NCBI GenBank assembly: GCA_934045905.1
Contig: OW203763.1
Coordinates: 37,275,017-37,339,016, forward strand
Origin: Leuctra nigra
Lineage: Eukaryota > Arthropoda > Insecta > Plecoptera > Leuctridae
Direction: 5' to 3'
Length of the DNA stretch: 64,000 nt
Position numbers and translations under genes: made by a program. The number at the start of each line of letters is the position of its first letter. Position 1 is the stretch's first letter. The notes under the pieces are model-generated. The model ran no database searches. It saw only the letters and a list, made by a program, of their open reading frames with translations, and was not told the origin of the DNA. Of this stretch, positions 21,401 to 30,224 are shown one piece after another.

Positions 21401-23278
21401 CTTGCAGACTTTTGAAAACTTCTCATTCCACAGCAACTTTCTGATAAAATTACTCTGCTTTTGAAAACAAACCCAAATAACTTGCAAATGATCAAGGTGA
21501 TAATAATATTATCTCAATAGTGCAAATTTGACAAATATATCGTGGTTTGTTGCTTTGCAAGCTAGAAGATTTAGACCTTAAAGACTACCTAATTATTTTT
21601 ATCTGCCAGGTTGTTCAATAATATTATACATTTTTTTGTTATATTTGTGTTCGTTATGAAGTGTCTAACTTTTGAAAGCTAGAAATATTATTCGAAGTGA
21701 ATCAGACAAAAATAAAAGCTCTTCTGAAGCTATAAGCCGGGCGATAACGCTTGAAATTGGTTTGAAAGAAAAACCTTACTATAAGTATTATATTTTTTGG
21801 GGGGTAAAGGTCTTGAAAATTCTTTATTAAATTAATTTCACCTAAGTAAAACAATTTCTCTCTTTGTTTTTAGTGAAGAAGAGGATAGTGATGTGGTCTT
21901 CGTTCCACATACGAAAGTTATTGACGTGACGGATGAAGAAAGTGAGTATTACCTCTACTATAGTTTAGTTTTACACATTCTTGACTCCCATTCTTAGTTC
22001 TTAGGCGCATTGCATCGAAGTTTGCCAGTCATTTACAATTTAGTAAATTTGCAAGTTCATATTGTTTATTTATTTAAGATAGGAAGTGAAGTAATGAGGC
22101 GGCAAGTTTGTTTATTCATTTAGTTTTGATCGTTCTCTCGTGTAATTTTGTGTCAACTGTAATGAAAATAATATAATGTTATTGTCAATTAATTGACTAG
22201 TCTACAATACGTCTTCCATGACTGCGACATCGCTGCAATGTCGCAGTCCATCGGCGGCATTTTCAGTCATCGTCTTCCATGCAGCGGCGCGGCAGTGCAG
22301 TGCGTCACGATATTTTGAGACGAACCTAGCGGCATTTTAAGCAATCACAACAGCTGTGCCGTACTGTCCGTGTCAAACGATTTGCGCATTTTAGACGGCA
22401 TCAGTTTCATGTGTTTTTCATTGTGTTTTTCATTTTTTCGTCCGAAACATAGTTGTTACTTAATATATACCTACTTAATAAAAATGTAAATGTAAAAACA
22501 CGTGATGACTGATGAACGGAAGTTGGTTGTTCTTAGTTAGTACCAAACAGTACCAAAAGGGCCAGCCAATGCGCTCACGTCGAACTAGCATTACAGCGCA
22601 TGCGCGGATGAATTGTACTTCCTGCGTTGACGCATCGCATTGCGAAATTATTGAAGTTGAGCCACCTTCTGTTGCGATTTCGCAGCGGCATCAGCGGCAC
22701 CTGAATCTGAGCTGTGATTGGCTTAAACGAAAAAACATGGTGGATTTCGCAGATGCCGTCGACATGCCGCCGTCATGGAAGACGTACTTAAAAGTAATCG
22801 ACCAGTCAATTATGAAACTGAGCTAAATCTTTGAGATTTTAAAAGCATGTGACATTTCTCGAGTCAATTTCTCTCTGACACTGCTGTTAGTCTGAACATA
22901 TTTGGTATTCTATACAGCAGAGCTTTTATTCTTGTTCTTTTTTATTTGTTTTTTTTCTTATTTGTTCTTGTACTTCTATACCTGGGTGACTATTCTCGAA
23001 TCCAAACCGCATGCGAAAATGTTTGACTATGCGGAATCAAGTAAAATCTTTTGTTTTATCAATGATAAAGAAGCTGAATCCATTGTGCTCATTCCGCATA
23101 GCGAACAATTTCAACAGACTTGAGAATAGAACCCCTGCATTGCATCTGATAATTTTCATTACTGAACAAAGCACTGGAAGTTGTTTTCTACCTACCTATT
23201 GATTTGTTTGTAGTTTTGGCTGTAGTCCTTGCTATGTTTTACTGTCTAATATAAAATTAATTTCTTTCAGGTGAATGA
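6221..23278 (+). CDS. SET: SET / TAF-I histone chaperone (NAP family), 7 coding exons
   Basis: SET binds core histones, mainly H3-H4, remodels chromatin and inhibits PP2A in vertebrates; it is nuclear. Exons: 6221-6496, 16802-16914, 17751-17827, 18344-18507, 20658-20755, 21874-21941, 23271-23278. All junctions are GT-AG and keep frame, giving 267 aa, close to human SET (about 277-290). Residues 1-92 carry the dimerisation helix ([20 protein letters not shown], then [11 protein letters not shown]). The earmuff domain follows with [29 protein letters not shown] and [11 protein letters not shown], then [11 protein letters not shown]. The tail is short and only moderately acidic, unlike the long Asp/Glu tail usual in SET. 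An in-frame ATG lies upstream at 6143, but 6221 gives the usual N-terminal length. Intron 1 is about 10.3 kb and full of transposons. Identity is recognised from family memory and is very secure; the last 8-nt exon is the least certain part. Confidence 0.93.
7714..7764 (+). repeat. AAT and AGT trinucleotide microsatellites
   Basis: An (ATA)n run to 7740 followed by (GTA)n at 7744-7764. Confidence 0.85.
7857..9130 (+). repeat. tandem array of ~271-bp units with YY1/ETS/CRE-like motifs
   Basis: GCCATTTTGAAACCGGAAGT followed by a TGACGTCA-like site recurs at 7872, 8143, 8838 and (degraded) near 9110. CCGGAAATGACGTCAT recurs at 7995, 8266 and 8961, always 123 bp after the first. The third unit is displaced by the 435-bp MITE at 8361-8795; removing it restores the spacing. 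Confidence 0.8.
8361..8795. mobile_element. MITE inserted in the tandem array
   Basis: Inverted ends of about 45 bp: CACACTTTACAGGGATCGG with CAATCCCTGTAAAGTGTGG, and GAAACTGTCTG with CAGACAGTTTC. The 105-codon open frame inside (8420-8737) has no recognised domain. Confidence 0.75.
9324..9725. mobile_element. long-armed palindromic MITE (ATCCCCATAAAA ends), copy 1
   Basis: Arms of about 160 bp are near-perfect inverted copies (ATCCCCATAAAAAACACTCC to TACTTGGCGCATCG), around a loop at about 9478-9570. The left part of a second copy starts at 63800 and runs off the window. Homology between copies also extends about 40 bp to the left. Confidence 0.85.
9955..10300 (+). repeat. GC-rich dispersed repeat, copy 2 (inverted)
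   Basis: Reverse-orientation relative of 4348-4765, sharing GTCGACCTACCCATGCCCTC and the flanking CACCACTG/CAGTGGTG segments. Confidence 0.6.
10301..11720. other. no gene recognised; AT-rich with a poly-G tract
   Basis: No coding sequence is visible. A 14-base G run is at 11553-11566, followed by a hAT-like CAATGGCGGATCC edge. Confidence 0.35.
11720..12110. mobile_element. tRNA-derived SINE, two inverted partial copies
   Basis: Minus strand 11900-11820 has a tRNA-like head (box A TAGCTCAGTTGGTAAAGC, box B GGTTCGAATCC, anticodon-loop position GTG). Acceptor ends do not pair, so it is not a working tRNA. The body (GGTTCCCTA.. then GACCGCCTCCTTCCC) occurs minus at about 11760-11724 and plus at about 12073-12108. 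Confidence 0.65.
12542..12741. other. assembly gap, 200 N
   Basis: Exactly 200 N, a placeholder length. A 23-base C run at 12795-12817 follows shortly and may have broken the assembly. Confidence 0.99.
13485..13981. mobile_element. long inverted repeat nested in the fold-back
   Basis: Arms 13485-13674 and 13795-13981 are near-identical inverted copies starting TATAGAGTGATTTCACC. Segments just outside and between them (13703-13788 with 13982-14060) also pair. Confidence 0.8.
14068..14319. mobile_element. palindromic MITE with 8-bp duplication
   Basis: Arms begin AACGTCTATA and pair through AAGCCGAATACTTCCGAGTA. GGCCTGCC occurs on both sides, consistent with an 8-bp target duplication. Confidence 0.7.
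15405..15448. repeat. perfect-looking 21-bp hairpin
   Basis: TTTTACACTGGGCAAAT and its complement are separated by two bases, with one mismatch near the base of the stem. Confidence 0.7.
15760..15979 (+). mobile_element. possible SINE-like retrocopy with poly-A tail
   Basis: A non-coding segment ends in CCTCCAACCCAC followed by 18 A (15962-15979). No second copy is seen in the window, so this is tentative. Confidence 0.3.
16802..16914 (+). CDS. SET: SET coding exon 2
   Basis: Starts after AG at 16800-16801 with [20 protein letters not shown] and ends in GYR split as AG|GTAAAC. Phase 0 in, phase 2 out. Confidence 0.92.
17363..17406. repeat. 18-bp perfect hairpin in SET intron 2
   Basis: GAAATGTGGAGAGGCAGC, an 8-nt loop, then the exact complement. 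Confidence 0.8.
17496..17650. mobile_element. short ACCGTATT-family MITE
   Basis: Ends ACCGTATTGACTTCATATAG / CTATATGCGAGTAAATACAGT-like. The interior matches 36836-36982 in the opposite orientation (CTCAAAACAGGGATGCGG). Confidence 0.8.
17751..17827 (+). CDS. SET: SET coding exon 3
   Basis: Acceptor TTTCAG at 17745-17750, donor GTGAGT at 17828. Encodes [13 protein letters not shown] and KEFHLGSS, the NAP-domain strands next to the histone-binding surface. Confidence 0.93.
17845..18066 (+). mobile_element. GTACACTCGGCC MITE family, diverged copy a
   Basis: Retains the interior landmarks (GGCTGCTGGTCAGGTTCATT, ACTAGAGTGAGACAGGAGAA) of the family. Lies directly before copy b in SET intron 3. 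Confidence 0.6.
18068..18278 (+). mobile_element. GTACACTCGGCC MITE family, copy b
   Basis: Starts GGTACACTTAACA, carries GAATGACCACTGGTCATGTT and GTGTGAGACAAGGAGATTGC, ends in AATGTACC. Same orientation as copy a. Confidence 0.7.
18344..18507 (+). CDS. SET: SET coding exon 4
   Basis: Acceptor TCTCTAG, donor GTAAGT at 18508. Encodes [18 protein letters not shown] to [18 protein letters not shown], equivalent to the TKxW/TWF block of SET. Confidence 0.92.
18602..19140. mobile_element. fold-back element in SET intron 4
   Basis: Ends AGTGATACATACCACATGA / TCACGTGGTATCACT pair. Inner arms (CCACATG(T)GGTCTCATTGTC with GACAATGAGACCACATGG and TTGGCCAAACTACTGCA with GCAGTAGTTTGGCTAA) also pair. Confidence 0.75.
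20658..20755 (+). CDS. SET: SET coding exon 5
   Basis: Acceptor CCTACAG, donor GTAAGA at 20756. Encodes [18 protein letters not shown], nearly identical to the human [17 protein letters not shown], then an acidic stretch leading to VVLQVSGT. Confidence 0.93.
20950..21430 (-). mobile_element. LINE (non-LTR retrotransposon) 3' tail, fragment 1
   Basis: Matches the other tails in this window: GGGTGGGTATTCCCACC then GGACTCCTGGAAACCGGCTGG. The reading strand of the reverse-transcriptase tail is minus; the frame is broken. Lies in SET intron 5. Confidence 0.75.
21874..21941 (+). CDS. SET: SET coding exon 6 (C-terminal tail)
   Basis: Acceptor TTTTTAG, donor GTGAGT at 21942. Encodes [19 protein letters not shown] and then TDEE. 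The phase matches exon 5 (AG|T) and exon 7 (A|GT). Two hydrophobic cores set in acidic sequence resemble SUMO-interaction motifs. Confidence 0.82.
22190..22813. mobile_element. ~620-bp MITE in SET intron 6
   Basis: Ends AATTGACTAGTCTAC... and the inverse ...GACCAGTCAATT; ACGTCTTCCATGAC pairs with GTCATGGAAGACGT. The interior is richer in CpG than the flanks. Confidence 0.75.
22991..23129. mobile_element. small palindromic element
   Basis: TATTCTCGAATCCAAACCGC and CATAGCGAACAATTTCAACA arms are inverted. The centre (TTATCAATGATAAAG, GAATCCATTGTGC) also occurs next to the SINE at about 11795-11822. Confidence 0.6.
23271..23278 (+). CDS. SET: SET terminal coding exon (8 nt coding)
   Basis: After TTTCTTTCAG, GT completes a Ser codon, followed by GAA and TGA. 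The frame fits exon 6 exactly. Because the coding part is so short, the support is the acceptor strength and the phase only. Reading through the exon 6 donor instead would add [18 protein letters not shown] before a stop. Confidence 0.6.
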
Positions 23279-24800
23279 GCTTTACAAGAAAGAATGTTCT
23301 TAATTTTTTATAATTATCTTGCAAGACAGTTTTGTCAACTCCATTTATACTCTCAGTCTCCGACCAACCTATATGAGGAAGTAACTGGATTGTAGGTGCA
23401 AGGAATAGTCTAGTGGTAAGCTGTTACTTGATCATTCATATCTGTACTTCAGGAGTAGAAGGTGCAGAAATCCATTTTTTCAATTTTGAGTTGCACACAT
23501 TTGGAATCATGAAATCTAGCTCTATCAATTGCAAATATACTAAAGTCCACAAATACAGGTACTTATGCTGAAGTATTCTCTTTTTAAATGACTGGTGTCA
23601 CTATTACAAAAAGATTGTACAAAGGCAGAGTCCTAACTAGTGTTTGAGCTCTCCTGACGAATCATTGTAAGCGACTTCTGCCCTTCTACCTGTAAGGTAT
23701 CGATGTTTAGCTAACCTTGTGTCAACTCTCATTCCCTCTTTTAGGTGTAATGAACAGTTGCTAAGTTGTAGTGGTATTGTGACACATCAAAGACCTACAC
23801 ATATCTAGTACAACTGACAAACATAATATAATTAATTCCATTATTCATTATTATTGCCGTGACTTGAGGAAATATTTCAGTAGTAGCAGCACTTACGGGA
23901 ACCGACGGGAAAGGTACCTGCTGAACAAGCAAGGGTTATACAAGGTTCCGGCATTGGTATGTCGTCATAGGACTTATCATTCTGAATTCTTGAGACAGAC
24001 CACCAAAAATTTAAAACAAATGAAAATGGTGACTGCTTTGTTTCGCCAACTTTAACGTGATAGTTATTGGGGTAAATTCCAACTTAAATTGAGTTTTTTT
24101 CATTCCTACTCAAATCAGAATTTAAGAATCACTTTTCTATTTTTTTTACTGATAAATTAGTAATGTAGGTACGTAGTCAGTAAAAAAAAATATTAAAATA
24201 ATTTACTCGCAGCCATCCCTACTCATTTAGTTCTAGAATTGCAGTACAAATCTAATTTTCCAGTGGTTATATCCTCTTGGTGTCCAATATTGTAAATCTG
24301 CTTTTACAATAATGTATCAAATTTCTTGTTAAGAAAATTCTGAATCATTGTGTTGCATTCAGATAACCTGGATTCAATCCATCCTGACTGAGGCAGGCAT
24401 GGCTTGTGATGTTTTAAGCAAGTTAAAGGATCAAAAGATTTGCGACTCATCTTTGGGGCTGGTGCAAGAGTTCTCTGTAGCGTGGCAGGGATTTAAAATC
24501 ATATTGTCTAATTGTGCATCCACCATATGAATTTCAGAATAAGTCACAAGGAGAGAGTTATTTTCATAAAAAGCAGTTTTATATTTAGACAGACTCTTTG
24601 TAAGGAAATAGTCCGAGGATTGAATTCGGTAAGAAATAGAATGAAATCTCCCCTTAATTTCATATATGAATGTACATATAGACAGTGACTTTGCAATATA
24701 GCTACCTATTTTAAATACCCGTGTGCAATTTCACAGCATATAAGGAGCAATTCCAAACTGATAAATGGACTGCTTACAACTAAAATAAATGAGTATTATA
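23279..24800 (+). other. SET: probable SET 3' untranslated region and downstream sequence
   Basis: No credible coding sequence follows the SET stop. A canonical AATAAA lies at 24784-24789 and could end the transcript. A copy of an exon-like repeat (about 23415-23700) sits in this stretch. Confidence 0.35.
23415..23700 (+). pseudogene. exon-like repeat, copy 3 (broken)
   Basis: The plus strand reads ELHTFGIMKSSSINCKY and then VFELS, parallel to copy 1, with stops. Confidence 0.4.
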
Positions 24801-25044
24801 TTTGTATTAATCTTTTAATTGGAATTATGGAAAATTTTCATGATAATTGGCTTTTGATGTAGTTAAATCTATGTTACTTGATTTGAAGTATTACTCAGTC
24901 ACAATTATACTCGACTATTAAATTTTTTGTCATCTAGCAAAGCTAAATTGTTTTAATACGATTATTGTTGTTTAAGAGTGTTTCTTAAAGTTAGAAAGAC
25001 TTGTTGATTTGATTAATTACGTAATAACCCGTATGTAGGTATTA

Positions 25045-25262
25045 GGTACACTTGGCCAAACAAAACTTGAACGTTCAATAAATCTGATAGGCTGATAAAT
25101 GTAAGATCGCACCATCAGAAGTCAGTCTAAGCGATCTCATTGTCTCACTCTAGTAGGTGACCTCACATTTCAATGATAAATACAAGCTTTGATTGGTTAT
25201 GGGACATGACCAGCAGTCATTCAAATTTGGTCAACGTTCAAGCTTTGTTTGGCCGAGTGTAC
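25045..25262 (-). mobile_element. GTACACTCGGCC MITE family, copy c
   Basis: Clear inverted ends GGTACACTTGGCCAAACAAA / TTTGTTTGGCCGAGTGTAC. Orientation opposite to the other four. Confidence 0.85.
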
Positions 25263-26133
25263 ATATAGATGTGTACAAACAATATCTGAGGCCCAACGGA
25301 ATTGACTACACCAAACAAGTCACGTTTATATATGGAGACAATTTTGCTGTTCCATTTGTAAAGACAAATGTACTGGTTCCAATAGTTTTAAAATCTCGAT
25401 GATCTGCAAAAGCAGTCCTGTCCACTTATGATCTACTTAACTATTATAATAATCTAGCAGAGAAGAAGCTGTTGGTCCTTTGATAGAATTAGAGGTTGAA
25501 TGACATGATAGTACATAGCAGCCAACTCAAACTTTGAAACTTTAACAGTGAGATGACCAAACCCAGCATATTCATGGACTAATCTGAAAAGTATTTTCTA
25601 TCATTCATCACTCATCACATTAATCATTCATCAACATTATTATAATATTTATAACAAATCAAATTAGAGTATTAAACTTGAGTTGTAAAGAAAAATATAA
25701 ATTTAAGAGTAATGGTTCTGCCTTTTTCATGCTTGAGGTTGACATACCTGAAATGCATATGTATATAGTTTATAGTTTTTCGCTCCTACCTATTTCGGCA
25801 AATCCTGTGTCCAGTGAACAATTGCAATTCATCCGTTGTCAGTGGCTTAAGCTTCTATGTGATTTGATTTTACACCCTCCTCTGTTGCCAATGTTTCCTA
25901 GAATAAGGAATGTAGAAACACTATACAATACTAAAACTTCCACATGTATGTTACTTGGCATCAATGCATCACAAAGCAATTGCTTATAAGTAATAATCCT
26001 TCATCACTCCGACAATATAACTGGCTCATACGGAGTACCAAACAAGCCCCTTGCTCATTGTCAAGCTGCATTGTGAAATTTTTGAATGGAAACCTGAGAA
26101 ATAGGAATAGCGGAAACTACCTATGACTATACT
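25263..26133. other. no gene recognised
   Basis: AT-rich sequence between SET and the next transposon. A 103-codon open frame at 25678-25989 has no recognisable features. Confidence 0.3.
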
Positions 26134-27298
26134 CAGGGTTGGGTAGGTATAATACGTCCCGTATAAAACACGTATATTACGTATGTATAATACTGTATAA
26201 TACGTAGGTATAATATGTCGACGTTTTATACGTTTTATACATGTTATGATTTAAATTTGTTCACAAATTAATTAAAACCAGCAAGCTCACTCAGTTAGCC
26301 CTTGAAATTCCACAATATAAAGGTACCTACACAATGAAGGTAAGAATGCACTTGTACACAAAGAAGGCTGTCACATTAGGAAAACGCTCAGTGTAATGAG
26401 TTAATGAGCGAGCACCGAAACGTGCAACATCTCTTACCGAACACAGTTATCTCAAAAAGATAAAAGATAACTAACAACAAAAGATAACAAGTCTGTTTGC
26501 CTGTCCCCAATTTTCACAAAGTTACCTTCTACCCAAATGGTAAAGTAGTCCACAATATCATTGCAGTTTTATTTAAACTGCTTTGCCATTTTGGTGGAGA
26601 AAATGCTGAAAAGACTGAAAAGATAATTTTCGATAAACTCTTTGCGATTTCAAACTCATAAAATGTCTATAATTCTGTAATTACTTACTTGACTGATTGG
26701 GCTTAAAATGACGTGCAAAATGTTAGATAATGTAGGTCTTGATTATGTACCATGCAAAATTTGAACTTTTATCGAAACATTTTGATTTTGCCAAACGGAA
26801 GATATTATTTACCAATTTAAGCATTTAGCTGAAACTTTGACAGATTTTAGTCAATGTAGGACGCAATGAATTAGCAAAATTTCAAATTGATCGGACCAAC
26901 CAATGGGAAGATATTTTTTTTAAATTTTTAAAATAATCAGGTATGTAGGTAACGCCCAGAGATGGTCCGAACATATTGTGTGCAAAATTTCAGCTCGATT
27001 GGGGAGAACGCAAAACGGTACGGAACAAAAAAAACGGAGGTCCCTGGCAAAAGAGCAAAAAAGGAGACGCTCGATTCGCTCGCTCAAATAACCTAATGCA
27101 CGGTGGTATGGGTTGCTTTAGTAGTGCCAACATTTGAAAAAACATATGAACCACCAAATTCAAACATTAGTTTATTAGTTACCTTAGTTCGCCATAAGTT
27201 TAGTTTTTCTAGGTTTTATACATTTTTTTACGTATTATACGTACGTTTTATACATGTCACGTATAATTAAGTTTTATACATATACTTACCCAACCCTG
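26134..27298. mobile_element. hAT-like element with GTATAATACGT end arrays
   Basis: Ends CAGGGTTGGGTA and TACCCAACCCTG. Next to both ends are arrays of TATAATACGT / TTTTATACGT. No matching 8-bp flanks are seen. A second element (26377-27090) lies inside it. Confidence 0.7.
26377..27090 (+). repeat. ACGCTC..GAGCGAGC element with ~130-bp internal repeats, copy 1
   Basis: Starts AGGAAAACGCTCAGTG, ends GACGCTCGATTCGCTCGCTC. The interior repeats a motif around GATAATGTAGGTCTTGATTA and ACCATGCAAAAT. Also at 38635-39533 and, internally, 45950-46390. Confidence 0.65.
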
Positions 27299-27394
27299 AA
27301 TACTGTGTGTGGAGAAAGTTCAAAGTGGGTAATGTTAGTTTCTTAACTATAAAGCTACTCTGTCATTGTTTCAATTCATGTAATTAACAGCGTG

Positions 27395-28364
27395 CAGGGC
27401 CGGTCTTAAGGGTGTTCAAACCTGTACCCCTGTACAGGGTGCCAAGCTAGAAGAGGAGCCCAAAATTGTGCTTTATGATCACTTTTTACTACCTACACCT
27501 TTTAAATCTGAAAACAATGATGGACACACATGTTATTTTAGTGACCCTGTTTAATTTAGCAAAGAGGGTGTAACGTATAGTCCTGTATTAAATGTTATTC
27601 TATGCTAAAAGATATAATTTTGTTTGCATTATGTTAAGTGCACCACACAATCATTCTTACTTAACTGGCCCATACATGGTTAATCTTGCATTACTTATTT
27701 GACAATCCTGGAAGTTTGATCATGTGTGGGGCTAACAGTAACGCTTTTAGAAATTCAACCCCGGACAGACATCCTTTAGGCCTGCCTTCATGCTAACGTA
27801 ACCCGGCTTGCCATGCAAGTCGTCAAGCAATGGACCATTTTTGAGGTTTCTGTAACATAAATAGTCTTGACATTTACAAATGTGTAAAATTCATGTTAGG
27901 TTCTTTGTCAAAAGAATTGAGAGATATAGAAGCAAAACCATGTCATCTCCACTGCCTACAGTTCAGAGAAAGTGAAAAGAAATTTCAGTTGCAAGTCCTT
28001 ACTAATAATAAGCTAATAACCGGACACACGAGTTTTAGAAAAAAACATTCAACCCTTTTTTTGGAGATAGCCAAGTTTGCTTTTACTTCTCAAGTGGCAA
28101 CATCATGTAAAAATGTACAAAATTATAGTGAATACCCATAATATGTGTAATTGAGGTGCAGTGGTTTGACCAATATCTTGTTTTATTACTGGTCATGCAC
28201 TTAGATAGCCTAAAAAGTAAAAATATTTATTATTGTTATGCAATCCACTCATTTCGGTAGGTACTTTCGATGGTTCCAATGCAATCAATCTAGAAAGCAA
28301 TATCAGTCTACTTCTAGGGATATGCACCTCGGACCCATCATTGATTTCTGTAAGACCGGTCCTG
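27395..28364. mobile_element. possible hAT-like element with CAGGGCCGGTCTTA ends
   Basis: Left end CAGGGCCGGTCTTAAG, right end GTAAGACCGGTCCTG. No matching target duplication is seen, so the pairing of these two ends is tentative. An 82-codon open frame at 27893-28141 has no recognised domain. Confidence 0.45.
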
Positions 28365-29072
28365 AGCCTGACCTTCAAGTATTGGTAGAAATACTTAGAT
28401 TTGGTATATAATTTTGTAAATGCCCATTGACTAAGCCCATTTACCTAGGTGGTACCTAAATTGTATTTGACGGGCATTTTTAACTGGAGCCTACAACTAC
28501 ATTGTTGTGTACTATAGGTAGGTACCTACCTACTACAAACTGTAAAGTAAAGTGATGATAATATGTATTGTGCCTTTTTAGTACAACTCTTTGATATTTT
28601 ATTTCCTATATGGGTGTGTGAGTAGTGGTGGTAGGTATATTGTTAGTTTACTCTTTAGGTATATTTTGATCATTTCCATGTCACATATGGGTTTAATTAG
28701 ATCAATATACAATTTGTCAACTGTACAATCTTGTTTTTTTTATTATCTGCCCTATTCACTTTTTTAATCTTTACCGACCTAAGAATATTTCCAACAATTT
28801 CAACCCTATTAGCACATATTTAATCAATACGAGTTTTTACAACTCCCAACTTTTTCAGCAAATTCAACAAGAATTGTTCTTCTAGAACACCCGTTGCACT
28901 GGAAATGTATTTTATTTTTTCAATTTTTTATTGAATACAGCTATTGTTTTGCCTAACTTAAGAACACAATTTAATTTTCACTTTAAATTCAGGTACTTTC
29001 ACAAAAACAAACTTTCCATAAGTCATTTCTAATTGGTTACTGTCAAAAACTATTTTAGTAGGTACGTACACT

Positions 29073-29109
29073 CTAGGATTATAACTCCACTGTGGAGTTA
29101 TAATCCTAG
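29073..29109. repeat. 18-bp perfect hairpin abutting a MITE
   Basis: CTAGGATTATAACTCCAC, one base, and the exact complement. It ends where the next MITE begins. Confidence 0.8.
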
Positions 29110-29328
29110 GTACACTCCCCCAAATAATAAACGGTACTCGAAAGAAAATGAATTGACTGATTAAGGTTTCATGGCATCATCCCATGTAGTCAGTGCTAAC
29201 GCATTATCTAACTCTTTTAGGTCAGCTCTGATTTCATTGATAATAACAAGGATTGATTGTCAAGGAACCGGCCCAGCAGCCAATACGTTTTGTACCAAGT
29301 ACCGTTTATTATTTGGGGGAGTGTACCT
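29109..29328. mobile_element. MITE, AATAATAAACGG family (intact ends)
   Basis: Inverted ends GGTACACTCCCCCAAATAAT and ATTATTTGGGGGAGTGTACC, extending through AAACGGTACT / AGTACCGTTT. 220 bp. Confidence 0.88.
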
Positions 29329-29458
29329 ACATGATGATCTCTGACAAGAACAACTAATCATAAATGACGTACAATGAAGAAGACAACATACCTACCTACT
29401 TCATCTTTAGTAGAGCGTTACCTAGGTACACCCACGGTAAGAATAATTGATGGTAAAC

Positions 29459-29810
29459 TGCAAAGTTAGAGCTGCAATTACCATCAATTTGTTAAATAGA
29501 GAAATAATGTTTATGAATTATGTGGTTGGTTGGTTATTATAATCAAACCCTTCAGTCCCATTTGCTTGCCATCTGCGTTTGCCTCTGTGTTTTCTTCTGG
29601 ATAATCAAGTTTTGAAAAGGACTTAAAATTTTTCAAGCAATTTATGTGACGGCAGGTGTACCTGTTTGAGACTAAAGTTCTTGAATGATATTGAACATTA
29701 TTGAATAATGTCAAGACAAATTGCAAAGTTAGAGCTGCAATTACCATCAATTTGTTAAATAGAGAAATAATGTTTATGAATTATGTGGTTGGTTGGTTAT
29801 TATAATCAAA
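29459..29810 (+). repeat. pair of identical 89-bp direct repeats
   Basis: 29459-29547 and 29722-29810 read the same, 174 bp apart. An inverted partial third copy (AACCACATCATTCATAAACA) follows at about 29835-29862. Confidence 0.85.
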
Positions 29811-29940
29811 TTGATATTATATTAATTATTTTCCAACCACATCATTCATAAACATTATTTCTAAGCTATAACGTTTATCACAGACAAGCTATTATGTATA
29901 AAATTTAAAAATACATTTTGAAAAACACTGAAAACTGGTT

Positions 29941-30102
29941 CAGCACTGCGATTGTATAACTTTCCCCGACAAACGATCGACAACTCTTATGAGAGATTAG
30001 CATTGACTCGACTTCGTAGTCGATCGACTATGACGTGTCAATGATATTCTCCCATAAGATTTGTCGATCGGCTGTTGACAAAAGTTACACAATCCCAGGG
30101 CA
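29941..30102. mobile_element. MITE, CTGCACTGCGATCGTATAAC family, copy 1
   Basis: Near-identical to 35319-35481; inverted ends and a palindromic core (CGACAAACGATCGACAACTC against GTCGATCGGCTGTTGAC). Confidence 0.8.
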
Positions 30103-30224
30103 GATCCAGTTATCATAGACAGACCCATATTATAAAATAACACTTAGTACCTACCTACAATTTTACAAATCAAATCCCAAATCTTCTCAGTTCTTTAGTT
30201 TGGATTATTAAATAATCATCTATC

